Below, piece after piece: positions 25,796-34,465 of a DNA stretch of 64,000 bases. The stretch covers positions 186,001-250,000 of the forward strand of contig NZ_QMEJ01000006.1 of assembly GCF_003390865.1 (NCBI RefSeq), in the 5' to 3' direction. The stretch is from Tropicimonas sp. IMCC34011 (GTDB taxonomy: Bacteria; Pseudomonadota; Alphaproteobacteria; Rhodobacterales; Rhodobacteraceae). Both the position numbers and the translations under genes were made by a program. The notes below the pieces were generated by a model that was given only the letters and a program-made list of their open reading frames with translations, made no database searches and was not told the origin of the DNA. The number at the start of each line of letters is the position of its first letter. Positions within the stretch are counted from its first letter, which is position 1.

Positions 25796-27202
25796 TCAGC
25801 TGAACAGCACTTGAATGTTGGTGTATTCCTCGAGTCCCTCCTCGCCGAACTCGACGCCGATGCCGGAGGCCTTCACGCCGCCGAAGGGGGCGTTCGGCTG
25901 GACCATGCCATGCTTGTTGATCCAGACGGATCCGCATTCGAGGCGCTGGCCGACCTTGCGGGCCGCCTCGATGTCGCTCGACCAGACGGAGCCGCCGAGG
26001 CCGGCGGGATTGGCGTTGGCCATCGCGATCGCGTCCTCCACGTCGCTGTACTTGATGATGGGCAGGGCGGGGCCGAACTGCTCCTCGTCCACGAGGGAAT
26101 CGCCGTTCTGCAGCCCGGCGATGAGGGTGGGCGGAAAGAACAGGCCCTCTCCGGGCGCGCCGCCGAGCAGCACGTCTCCCTTTTCGCTGGCCTCTGCGAC
26201 GAGGCGGGAGAGCTTCTCGTGCTGCATCCGGTTCTGGACCGGACCGAGGATGGAGCCCTCGTCCATCCCGTCCCCCACCGGGATCGTCTTCGCGAATTCC
26301 ACGAGGGCCGCGCAGACCTCGTCGTGGATGCTCTCGTGCACGTAGAGGCGCTTCATCGCGGCGCAGGTCTGGCCGTTGTTGATGAAGCCGCCCCAGAAGA
26401 GGCCTTCGGCGATCTGCGCCGGGTCGGCGTCCGGCAGGACAATGCCCGCATCGTTGCCGCCGAGTTCCAGCGTCAGGCGCTTCATCGTTTCCGCGGCGGA
26501 GCGCATGACCTTCTGGCCGGTGGCGCAGGAGCCGGTGAAGACGATCTTGGCGATGCCGGGATGGGCGGACATCAGGCCGCCGAGGTTCTCGGCCCCGTCG
26601 TCGCCCGTGACGACGTTGACGACGCCGGCGGGCAGCACCTCGTTCATGATCTGCACCAGCCGGAGCGTGGACAGCGGCGTCAGCGGCGAGGGCTTGATGA
26701 CGACGGTGTTGCCGGTCCGAAGCGCCGGGATGACGTGCCAGATCGCGATCATCAGCGGGAAGTTCCAGGGCGTGATCGAGCCGACGACGCCGACGGGCTT
26801 GCGGTGCAGCTCGACGCGGCCCTCGTTGTTGTCCTGAAGCACCTTCATCGGCAGGGAGAGGCCGGCAGTGTAGCCCGCCCAGGCCTGCGCGCCGCCGACT
26901 TCCCAGCGCGAGCCGAGGCCGTTGAGCGGCTTGCCCTGCTCGGCCGTGATGATCTGCGCCAGCTCATCGGCATGCTCCGCGATCTTCGCCGTGACCGCTT
27001 CGCAGGCTGCCTTCAGCTCGTCATCGGCCGTCTGCGACCATGTCTTGAAGGCCCGCTCGGCGGCGGCCACGGCTGCATCCAGCTCCGCCTTGCCGGCAAT
27101 CGGCGCACGTCCGGCGACCTCACCCGTGGAGGGGTTCAGCACATCGAAGGTCTCGCCGGTGGCATGGGCCTTCCCGTCGATGGTCAGCTCGAAACTCAGC
27201 AT
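25796..27202 (-). CDS. aldehyde dehydrogenase family protein
   Basis: NAD(P)-dependent aldehyde dehydrogenase of 468 residues with TPWNFP near 144, cofactor Lys170 (VIKPSPLTP), general base Glu247 (LELGGND) and catalytic Cys280 (NNGQTCAAM). It would oxidise the aldehyde made by the amine oxidase. The oxidase is periplasmic and this enzyme cytoplasmic, so the aldehyde must cross the inner membrane. First gene of the operon; GGGAGGAG lies just before ATG. Confidence 0.93.
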   Translation of the reverse strand: MLSFELTIDGKAHATGETFDVLNPSTGEVAGRAPIAGKAELDAAVAAAERAFKTWSQTADDELKAACEAVTAKIAEHADELAQIITAEQGKPLNGLGSRWEVGGAQAWAGYTAGLSLPMKVLQDNNEGRVELHRKPVGVVGSITPWNFPLMIAIWHVIPALRTGNTVVIKPSPLTPLSTLRLVQIMNEVLPAGVVNVVTGDDGAENLGGLMSAHPGIAKIVFTGSCATGQKVMRSAAETMKRLTLELGGNDAGIVLPDADPAQIAEGLFWGGFINNGQTCAAMKRLYVHESIHDEVCAALVEFAKTIPVGDGMDEGSILGPVQNRMQHEKLSRLVAEASEKGDVLLGGAPGEGLFFPPTLIAGLQNGDSLVDEEQFGPALPIIKYSDVEDAIAMANANPAGLGGSVWSSDIEAARKVGQRLECGSVWINKHGMVQPNAPFGGVKASGIGVEFGEEGLEEYTNIQVLFS

Positions 27203-27225
27203 TCATGCTCCTCCCAAAGCATCGG

Positions 27226-27243
27226 GCCCGCCGCGATGCGGGC
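27226..27243. other. GC-rich hairpin between AraC and aldehyde dehydrogenase genes
   Basis: GCCCGC-CGCGAT-GCGGGC, perfect 6-bp arms. It lies 68 bp downstream of the AraC gene and 24 bp before the aldehyde dehydrogenase start, so it could end the AraC message or sit in the operon leader. No T-run follows. Confidence 0.3.
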
Positions 27244-27310
27244 TCCTCCTGGGGAGCAGTCTAGGGAGGCGACGGGTCTGGTCTTGGACTCCGGCGCCAT
27301 ATGAGATGGC

Positions 27311-28276
27311 CTAGGGCGACACGGGCGGCCTGACCGCGCCCGGAGAGACGCCGAAGCGTTTGCGGAACGTGCGGTAGAAGTAGGACAGATCGTTGAAGCC
27401 TGCCTCAAAGGCGATGGTCGAGACGCTGTCCCCGCGGGAGGCGGGCGCCTCGAGCCGGGCGCGCGCCATGTCGAGCCGGATCGCCATCAGCCGCTCGCTC
27501 GCCGTTTCGCCGAGAGCCGAGAAATGGCGTTGCAGCGTGCGGGGGGAGACAGCGAGATCGTCCGCGAGCTCGGCCGGGCCGAAGCCGGCATCGTGACAGC
27601 GCCGCTCCATGATCGCCAGCGCGCGGGAGAGCACCGCCTCCTCGCGCTTCTCCGCCATGCCGGTCTGGGTCTCGATGCAGCGGAGGTATGCACCGAGAAG
27701 GCTGAGGAGCGCTTCGCCGAGATGCGGGGCCGCCACGCCGTCTTCCATGAAGAGCTTGGCGAGGACCGCCCGCATGGCGAGGAAGAGGGGGTCGTCCCGG
27801 TCGATCCCGAGCCCCCCGGTGCAGGCCGGGCCGAAGCGATGCAGCATCTCCTCCCGCGGCAGGTGGAGGGATACCTGCCGGGCGTGCTGACCTGCATAGA
27901 CGAAATCGGAGGGCTCTGCGGAATCGACGAGGAACATGTCTCCCGGCTCGAGCAGGTGCGACTTGCCCGATTGGTGGATGCGGCAGATCCCCTTGTCCTG
28001 CACGATGAGGAAGAGGTGCCCGCCGGGATCGTCGCGGATCATCCGCGCGTCCCGTATCACCCGTTCGGCGTCGCACGAGACCACCGCGGTCTCGAACCGC
28101 GACAGGTGCAGGCGGGAGGCCGTCCCGGCGACGAGACCTTGCCCCCGAAGGCTGGGCTCGATGCCGAAATTTCCGCAGATTTCGCGGATCGTGCTGGAGA
28201 ACTCCTCGACCGGCCGCTGCCGTGCATGCATCGGCGCCGTGTCGACCAGGGGAGCGTGCCGCGTCGCGATGGTCAT
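27311..28276 (-). CDS. AraC family regulator, FeaR-like
   Basis: A 321-residue regulator. An N-terminal cupin-like sensing domain (about 40-190; FLIVQDKGICRIHQSGKSHLLEPGD is split around the conserved PGD) precedes a C-terminal AraC double helix-turn-helix (about 225-315; LAVSPRTLQRHFSALG and IAFEAGFNDLSYFYRTFRKR, the latter the second recognition helix). Start at MTIATRHAPL with GAGGAA upstream. Position and layout match FeaR, the activator of tyramine oxidase genes; it probably activates the amine oxidase operon. Confidence 0.87.
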   Translation of the reverse strand: MTIATRHAPLVDTAPMHARQRPVEEFSSTIREICGNFGIEPSLRGQGLVAGTASRLHLSRFETAVVSCDAERVIRDARMIRDDPGGHLFLIVQDKGICRIHQSGKSHLLEPGDMFLVDSAEPSDFVYAGQHARQVSLHLPREEMLHRFGPACTGGLGIDRDDPLFLAMRAVLAKLFMEDGVAAPHLGEALLSLLGAYLRCIETQTGMAEKREEAVLSRALAIMERRCHDAGFGPAELADDLAVSPRTLQRHFSALGETASERLMAIRLDMARARLEAPASRGDSVSTIAFEAGFNDLSYFYRTFRKRFGVSPGAVRPPVSP

Positions 28277-28515
28277 TGGCCCTGTTCCTCGGAAACGGCC
28301 CCGCTCCTGCGCTCGGATCGCGGCCGGCTGGGCCTGAAGCGTAGGGGGCCGCCGGCCATCGGGCAACTCCTTCCCGCGGCCGGGCCGTCTCCCCCGCCCT
28401 GGACGCGCGCCGCCACGGACCCCTTGCAGGCGGGACTTTCAAAATGAGCGAGGGGCCTGTAATCGAAGCCGGCCTGTCCGGATCTGTTTCCCGGGCAAAG
28501 GTGAAGGGGATCCGG

Positions 28516-29013
28516 ATGACGCGCGACAAGACGCTGGAGATGACGGAGCTGATGACGCCGGACATGGCGAATTTCAGCGGCAAGGTGCATGGCGGTGCGC
28601 TTCTAAACCTTCTCGACCGCGTCGCCTTCTCCTGCGCCTCGCGGTACTCGGGCAAGTATGTCGTGACGCTCTCGGTCGATCAGGTGACGTTCAAGGAGCC
28701 GATCCTCGTGGGCGAGCTCGTCACCTTCCGCGCCACGGTCAACCATACCGGCCGCAGCTCGATGGAGATCGGCATCCGCGTCGAGGCGGAGAACATCCGG
28801 GAAGGCACGCGGCGGCACACCAACTCCTGCTATTTCACCATGGTCGCGGTGAACGAGCTCGGCCGCCCGATCGAGGTGCCCGCGCTGGAGATCGAGACCG
28901 AGAACGACGACCGCCGCTGGCGCGCGGCCAATGTCCGCCAGTCCCTGCGCAAGGAATTCGCAGCGAGGATGGAGAAGGCCAAGGCGTCCGGCGGTGAGAG
29001 CGAGGGGGCGTGA
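28516..29013 (+). CDS. acyl-CoA thioesterase (hotdog fold, YciA/ACOT type)
   Basis: A 165-residue thioesterase that hydrolyses acyl-CoA. The hotdog signature ANFSGKVHGGALLNLLDRVAF is interrupted only by usual substitutions (the Gly-x-x-His-Gly-Gly motif sits near residue 25), and VDQVTFKEPILVGE follows. I choose ATG 28516 (GAAGGGGA upstream), which gives the typical length; an in-frame ATG at 28444 would add 24 residues. Single gene between the AraC regulator and an ABC transporter operon. Confidence 0.85.
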   Translation: MTRDKTLEMTELMTPDMANFSGKVHGGALLNLLDRVAFSCASRYSGKYVVTLSVDQVTFKEPILVGELVTFRATVNHTGRSSMEIGIRVEAENIREGTRRHTNSCYFTMVAVNELGRPIEVPALEIETENDDRRWRAANVRQSLRKEFAARMEKAKASGGESEGA

Positions 29014-29070
29014 GACCGCACCCATGCCGGCGGGATGGCCCCGGCCGTGCTCCGGCGCTAGCCTGAGGCC

Positions 29071-30018
29071 ATGCTGCGCTTCGTCGCCTCACGCCTGCTG
29101 TCGCTGGTGCTGTCGCTCGTTGCGGCGAGCATCGCCATCTTCCTCGTGATCGAGGTCATTCCCGGCGATCCGGTCTCCTACATGATGGGCATGGGCGCGT
29201 CCCCCGAGGCGGCGGCGGCCCTGAGGGCGGAACTGGGCCTCGGCGGCGGGATCGTGGAGCGGTATCTCGGCTGGGCGTCCGGCATGGTCCGGGGCGACTT
29301 CGGCATCTCCTATACCTACCGCGTGCCCGTGGCGGAGCTGGTGGCACAGCGCTTGTGGGTGTCCGTCCCGCTGACGCTCTACGCCCTCGCGCTCTCCACA
29401 TTCGTGGCGCTTCCCGTCGGAATTCTCGCCGCGTCCCGCCGGGGCCGCCCTGCGGACTGGGCGGTGATCGGTGCGACGCAGATCGGCATCGCGGTGCCGA
29501 ATTTCTGGTTCGCCATGCTCCTCGTCGTCGCCTTCGCGATCCTTGTCCCCCTCTTTCCGGCAGGCGGATTTCCGGGATGGGAGGGCGGTCTATGGCCCGG
29601 ACTTCGGGCGCTGACCCTCCCGGCCATCGCGCTTGCGCTTCCGCAGGCCTCCATCCTCGCCCGCGTAATGCGCTCCGCGCTCATCGAGACGCTGTCGCAG
29701 GATTACATCCGCACCGCCCGCGCCAAGGGCCTGAGCGAGGGGCAGGCGGTGCGTCGCCACGGGGTGCGCAACGCTCTGATCCCCGTTCTCACCATCGTCG
29801 GGCTCCAGTTCTCCTTCCTGCTGGCGGGCGCGGTGATCATCGAGAACGTCTTCTACCTTCCCGGCCTCGGGCGGCTGATCTTCCAGGGCATCACCCAGCG
29901 GGACCTGATCGTGGTCGAGAGCGTGGTCATGCTGCTCGTCTTCTCCGTCATCCTCGTCACGTTCGCGGTGGACCTCGCCTACGCTCTTGCCGATCCGCGG
30001 CTGAGGCGGCGGGCATGA
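29071..30018 (+). CDS. peptide/nickel-type ABC transporter permease (DppB/OppB family)
   Basis: Inner-membrane permease of 315 residues starting MLRFVASRLLSLVLS. It has six helices and the EAA-type loop QDYIRTARAKGLSEGQAV near residue 210, where the ATPase docks. Its stop overlaps the next permease start by 4 bp. First gene of a three-gene operon that lacks a periplasmic binding protein. Confidence 0.92.
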   Translation: MLRFVASRLLSLVLSLVAASIAIFLVIEVIPGDPVSYMMGMGASPEAAAALRAELGLGGGIVERYLGWASGMVRGDFGISYTYRVPVAELVAQRLWVSVPLTLYALALSTFVALPVGILAASRRGRPADWAVIGATQIGIAVPNFWFAMLLVVAFAILVPLFPAGGFPGWEGGLWPGLRALTLPAIALALPQASILARVMRSALIETLSQDYIRTARAKGLSEGQAVRRHGVRNALIPVLTIVGLQFSFLLAGAVIIENVFYLPGLGRLIFQGITQRDLIVVESVVMLLVFSVILVTFAVDLAYALADPRLRRRA

Positions 30019-30836
30019 GGGTTCCGGTCCAGCTTGGGGTGGGCGCCGCGCTGACGGCGGTGTTCGCACTGGCCGCGCTCGTCTCCTTCGTCTGGACGCC
30101 GCATGACGTGACCCAGATCGCGGTATCGCAAAAGCTGCAGGCGCCGGGCGGGGGGTATCTTTTCGGAACGGATCACCTCGGGCGGGACGTCCTCTCGCTC
30201 CTGATGGCGGGCGCCCGGACCTCCATCGCGGTCGCGCTCGTGGCGGTGGGGATCGGAGCCGGGATCGGCGTGCCGCTGGGGCTTCTCGCCGCTGCCGGAC
30301 GGGGGCGGCTCCTCGACGAGGTGGTGATGCGGGGGAACGACCTGATCTTCGCGTTTCCGTCCCTCGTCATCGCGATCCTGATCACCGCCGTCCTCGGCCC
30401 CTCCGCCATCAACGCCATCATCGCCATCGGCATATTCAACATCCCGGTCTTCGCCCGCGTGGCGCGGGGTGGGGCGCTGTCGATCTGGCCGCGGGACTTC
30501 ATCATGGCCGCGCGGGCGGCAGGCAAGGGCGCGGCGCGCATCTCCGCCGAGCACATCCTGCCCAATATCGCGAACCTCTTGATCGTCCAGGCGACCATCC
30601 AGTTCTCCCTCGGCATCCTCGCCGAGGCGGCTTTGTCCTATATCGGCCTCGGGGCGCAGCCGCCGGTTCCCTCCTGGGGGCGGATGCTGGCCGAGGCGCA
30701 GACCTACTTCTACGCCGATCCCCGTCTCGCCGTCCTGCCCGGCCTCGCCATCGTCCTCACGGTCCTGGGCCTCAACCTGATGGGGGACGGATTGCGGGAC
30801 ATGCTCGATCCGCGCCTGAGGCGGGACGCGCTATGA
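30015..30836 (+). CDS. peptide/nickel-type ABC transporter permease (DppC/OppC family)
   Basis: Second permease, 273 residues. It contains FGTDHLGRDVLSLLMAGARTS near the N terminus (the DppC signature GTDxxGRD), an EAA loop near residue 160 (DFIMAARAAGKGAARIS) and ALSYIGLGAQPPVPSWG near residue 213. Overlaps both neighbours by 4 bp, so the three products are tightly coupled. Confidence 0.92.
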   Translation: MRVPVQLGVGAALTAVFALAALVSFVWTPHDVTQIAVSQKLQAPGGGYLFGTDHLGRDVLSLLMAGARTSIAVALVAVGIGAGIGVPLGLLAAAGRGRLLDEVVMRGNDLIFAFPSLVIAILITAVLGPSAINAIIAIGIFNIPVFARVARGGALSIWPRDFIMAARAAGKGAARISAEHILPNIANLLIVQATIQFSLGILAEAALSYIGLGAQPPVPSWGRMLAEAQTYFYADPRLAVLPGLAIVLTVLGLNLMGDGLRDMLDPRLRRDAL

Positions 30837-32428
30837 GCCTGCTGGAGATCGACGCGTTACACCTCGATATCGGTGCGTCCCGGATCCTGTCCGGCGTGTC
30901 GCTGAGGGTGGAGCCGGGCAGGGTGCTGGGGCTGGTGGGCGAGAGCGGATCCGGCAAGTCGCTGACGGCGCTGTCGGTGATGCGGCTCCTGCCCGGAGAC
31001 GCGCGGTTGGCGGGGTCGGTGCGGCTTGGCGGCGAGGATCTGGTGACAGCATCCGAGCGGCGGCTGAACAGGGTTCGCGGCGCGAAGGTCGGGATGATCT
31101 TCCAGGAACCGATGACCGCCCTGAACCCGGTCCAGACCATCGGCCGGCAGGTTGCCGAGACCCTGCGCATCCACGGCGCGGGGCGCGGAGAAGCGCTGGA
31201 GCGCGCTGCCGAACGGCTCGCCCGCGTCGGCCTCGATCCGGAGCGCTTTCCCCTCTCGCGCTACCCGCACGAGCTGTCTGGCGGCCAGCGCCAGCGGGTC
31301 TGCATCGCCCTTGCCATCGCGCTTCGTCCCGATCTGCTGATCGCGGACGAGCCGACCACCGCCCTCGACGTGACCACGCAGGCGCGCATCCTCGATCTCT
31401 TGTACGGCCTCGTGCGGGAAGAGGGGATGGGGTGCCTCTTCATTTCCCACGACCTCGCGGTGATCTCCCGCATTGCGGACGACGTCGCCGTGATGAAGGA
31501 CGGCCGGATCGTGGAGGCCGGGCCGGTCGCCGATGTCCTGAGCGCGCCGCGCCAGCCCTACACGAAGGCGCTTCTGGAGGCGGCGGGCCATGCGCCGGCC
31601 CGCCGGTCCGGCCCGGCGGCGACACGAGAGATCCTGCGCGTCGATCGTGCCGAGCGGCATTACCCCGGCCCGCGCCGCGGGCTTTTCGGGCGCGGTGCGC
31701 CGGTGAGTGCGGTGGACGGGGTTTCGTTCTCGCTGGCAGAGGGGGAGACGCTGGGGCTCGTCGGCGAATCCGGCTGCGGCAAGTCGACCCTCGCCCGCAC
31801 GATCCTCGGCCTCGAGCCACTGGACGCCGGACGGATCGAGCTCTTCGGGCAGGCGATGGGCCCGTCCTTCCCGGGCGCTCTCAGGGCCGGGGCTCAGATC
31901 GTGTTCCAGGATCCGTTCGCCAGCTTCGACCCCCGCTGGCGCGTGCACCGGCTGGTCTCCGAGCCGTTCCACCTCGTGCCGGATGCCCCGACGGGGGAGG
32001 CGCGGATGGAGCGGGTGCGAGAGGTGCTGACCCGTGTCGGCCTGTCGCCGCAGGATGCCGGGCGGTATCCGCACGAATTCTCCGGTGGCCAGCGGCAACG
32101 TATCGCCATCGCCCGTGCCATCGTGACGAGGCCCCGGCTCGTGGTGCTGGACGAGGCCGTGTCCGCCCTCGATGTGCGCGTCCGCGCGCAGATCCTGGAC
32201 CTTCTGGCGCGGCTGCAAGGCGAGCTCGGCCTCGCCTATCTCTTCATCGGGCACGACCTGTCCGTCGTCCGTGCGATCTCCGACCGGGTCGTTGTGATGA
32301 AATCGGGCCGGATCGTGGAGGAAGGTCCGGCGGAGCGCGTCTTCGGCGATCCGCAGCATCCCTACACGCAGGAGCTGCTCGCCGCCGCACCGGCACTTGG
32401 AGACGGGGCGCGGCTGCGCCGCCCGTAG
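30833..32428 (+). CDS. fused dipeptide ABC transporter ATP-binding protein (DppD-DppF)
   Basis: A 531-residue protein with two ATPase domains. Walker A occurs twice (GESGSGKS near residue 38 and GESGCGKS near residue 310), as does the ABC signature (LSGGQRQR near 149 and FSGGQRQR near 418), each followed by a Walker B (LLIADEPT, LVVLDEAV). Oligopeptide-binding C-terminal tails follow each domain. The fusion supplies both ATPases of the importer. The binding protein must come from elsewhere. Confidence 0.93.
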   Translation: MSLLEIDALHLDIGASRILSGVSLRVEPGRVLGLVGESGSGKSLTALSVMRLLPGDARLAGSVRLGGEDLVTASERRLNRVRGAKVGMIFQEPMTALNPVQTIGRQVAETLRIHGAGRGEALERAAERLARVGLDPERFPLSRYPHELSGGQRQRVCIALAIALRPDLLIADEPTTALDVTTQARILDLLYGLVREEGMGCLFISHDLAVISRIADDVAVMKDGRIVEAGPVADVLSAPRQPYTKALLEAAGHAPARRSGPAATREILRVDRAERHYPGPRRGLFGRGAPVSAVDGVSFSLAEGETLGLVGESGCGKSTLARTILGLEPLDAGRIELFGQAMGPSFPGALRAGAQIVFQDPFASFDPRWRVHRLVSEPFHLVPDAPTGEARMERVREVLTRVGLSPQDAGRYPHEFSGGQRQRIAIARAIVTRPRLVVLDEAVSALDVRVRAQILDLLARLQGELGLAYLFIGHDLSVVRAISDRVVVMKSGRIVEEGPAERVFGDPQHPYTQELLAAAPALGDGARLRRP

Positions 32429-32539
32429 CGCGCGGGTTCCCTCTGCTGGGAGAGCGGGGCGTGCGGTCTATATCTGCCTTTCAGGATGCTGCGGGACGGA
32501 CCGTTCCCGGTGGCGCCCCGATTGAGGATAGTCTTCGCA

Positions 32540-32968
32540 ATGTCAGGGTTCACCGGATTTGCGCGCGTCGCCTCCGCCTATGACCCGCTCGAGGTCACGA
32601 TGGCCGTCGCCCTGCTGGAAGGTGCCGGCTTCACCGTTCTGACCCCCGGCCTGAACCTCCATCAGGTCGTGCCGATGAACGCGATGGCCTTCGGGCCCAT
32701 CCCGATCCTCGTTCCGGACGCGGAGGCCGAGGCCGCGCGGTCCCTTCTCGAAGCGACCCGGCCCGGCGGAAGCGAGGGGCCGGGGGACGGGGCGGAGGAG
32801 GCCGCCGAAATGGATGCGAGCGAGTGCGGCGAGCCCCGCCCGAAGGGGCTCCGGAGCAAGATCGTCGATCTCATCTCCTTCGCGATGTCCGGCCTGTCCT
32901 TTCCGAGGGATCGGCTGTCGGTCGACGGCCGCTCGAAACGTCCGCCAGAGACGCCTCCGGGAACGTGA
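32540..32968 (+). CDS. DUF2007-like small protein
   Basis: A 142-residue protein whose first 70 residues resemble the putative signal-transducing DUF2007 fold (VASAYDPLEVTMAVALLEGAGF, then IPILVPDAEAEAARSLL). The rest is Glu/Gly-rich and basic. Start at MSGFTGFARVA; an in-frame upstream ATG (32486) is possible. Role unknown. Confidence 0.6.
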   Translation: MSGFTGFARVASAYDPLEVTMAVALLEGAGFTVLTPGLNLHQVVPMNAMAFGPIPILVPDAEAEAARSLLEATRPGGSEGPGDGAEEAAEMDASECGEPRPKGLRSKIVDLISFAMSGLSFPRDRLSVDGRSKRPPETPPGT

Positions 32969-33040
32969 CGTCCGTCCGCCCCGGCTCCCCCGCTGCGCGG
33001 CCCCCTTGCGCCCGCGTCGTCCCGGTGATCCTTTGAGGCT

Positions 33041-33358
33041 ATGCGACAGGCGGCGGACGTGACGGTTTACATGGGCGAGTTCGACAGCCAGCCGCTTGTC
33101 TTCGCGCATCTGGGCGATGCGATGCCCGGCATCGATCCCGGCGAGGTGGACGTGATCTGCAAGGCCGATCCGGGACCGCGCCTGCGCCATGTATTCGAAG
33201 TATCCACGGCGGAGGCCATCGAGGATGCGATGGGGCTCTTCACCGCGCTCGTGCTGATCTTTCCCGAGGCGATACGGGGTTCTGTCATTCTTCCGGACGG
33301 AACGGCCCGGCTCGTCTGCCTCGGTACCTTCCCCGGCAGCCGGAGGCGCCCCGGATGA
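33041..33358 (+). CDS. hypothetical protein
   Basis: A 105-residue acidic protein with no family I recognise and no membrane segment. GAGG precedes the ATG, and its stop overlaps the start of the S58 peptidase gene by 4 bp (33355-33358), which argues that it is translated. Probably co-transcribed with that peptidase. Confidence 0.6.
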   Translation: MRQAADVTVYMGEFDSQPLVFAHLGDAMPGIDPGEVDVICKADPGPRLRHVFEVSTAEAIEDAMGLFTALVLIFPEAIRGSVILPDGTARLVCLGTFPGSRRRPG

Positions 33359-34371
33359 ACGCAAAGGCGCGGCCCGGGCCGCTCAACCTCATCACGGACG
33401 TGAGCGGTCTCTTCGTCGGCAATGCCGGGGACGACGCGCTGAAATCCGGCGTCACGGTCCTCACCGGCGACCAGCCCTTCACCGCGGCGGTCCACGTCAT
33501 GGGAGGCGCGCCCGGCACGCGGGAGACGGACCTGCTGGCGCCGGACAAGCTGGTCACGGAGGTCGACGCGCTGGTCCTGTCGGGCGGGTCTGCCTTCGGT
33601 CTCGATGCGGCGGGCGGCGTCATGGCCGGATTGCGTGCGGCAGGGCGGGGGTTCGCGGTGGCGGGGCAGCACGTGCCCATCGTGCCCGCGGCGATCCTGT
33701 TCGACCTCGCGAATGGCGGGGACAAGGACTGGACCCTGAGCCCCTATACCGCCCTTGGCCGCGCTGCCCTCGAGGGGGCGGGGACCAGGTTCGACCTCGG
33801 GCGCGAGGGCGCCGGGCTCGGCGCGATGACGGCGACAACGATGGGCGGGCTCGGCTCCGCCTCCCTCGTCCTGCCCTGGGGCGCGACCGTGGGGGCGCTG
33901 GTCGCGGTCAACGCGCTGGGCAGCGCCACCGTGGATGGCGGGCGACACTTCTACGCGGCACCCTGGGAAATTGGCGGGGAGTTCGGCGGGCTCGGGCCGG
34001 CGGTCCCCTCGGATCCGGCGGCGCGCCCCGCGACAAAGGCGGACGGGGCGGCAGGCGGCGGGCAGGGCGCCTCCACCACGATCGCCATCGTCGCGACGGA
34101 TGCGAAGCTCACCCAGGCGCAGGCGCAGCGCATGGCCATCGCGGCGCATGACGGCATGGCCCGCGCGCTCGTCCCCTCCCATACACCGCTCGACGGGGAT
34201 CTGGTCTTCGCCGCGGCGACGGGGATGGTGTCGCTCCCAGATCCCGTCATCGGTGCGCTCGACCTCGGCCACGCCGCCGCGACCTGCCTCGCCCGCGCCA
34301 TTGCGCGGGGCGTCCATGCCGCACGCCCGCGCCCCGGCGATCCCCTGCCGTGCTGGTCCGATCTGTCCTGA
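33355..34371 (+). CDS. P1/S58 family peptidase (DmpA/NylC-like)
   Basis: A 338-residue Ntn-type self-processing peptidase or amidase. Family features are NLITDVSGLFVGNA at the N terminus, ALVLSGGSAFGLDAAGGVM near residue 82, and a GGLGSAS motif near residue 163 before the small-subunit-like part. In this family a Ser or Thr at the internal cleavage site becomes the nucleophile of the C-terminal chain; the site here is probably near GQGASTTIAIVATDA (about 238-250). Close to a peptide-type ABC importer, so it may release N-terminal residues of imported peptides or amides. Confidence 0.87.
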   Translation: MNAKARPGPLNLITDVSGLFVGNAGDDALKSGVTVLTGDQPFTAAVHVMGGAPGTRETDLLAPDKLVTEVDALVLSGGSAFGLDAAGGVMAGLRAAGRGFAVAGQHVPIVPAAILFDLANGGDKDWTLSPYTALGRAALEGAGTRFDLGREGAGLGAMTATTMGGLGSASLVLPWGATVGALVAVNALGSATVDGGRHFYAAPWEIGGEFGGLGPAVPSDPAARPATKADGAAGGGQGASTTIAIVATDAKLTQAQAQRMAIAAHDGMARALVPSHTPLDGDLVFAAATGMVSLPDPVIGALDLGHAAATCLARAIARGVHAARPRPGDPLPCWSDLS

Positions 34372-34465
34372 CGCGGGGAGCGGACCGGTCCTTCTGCGGC
34401 GGCTGGCATTGCGGACGTCCCCTGCTAGGTTGCCTGCCAAGATTTCCCCTGGAGAGGGCCGAAGA

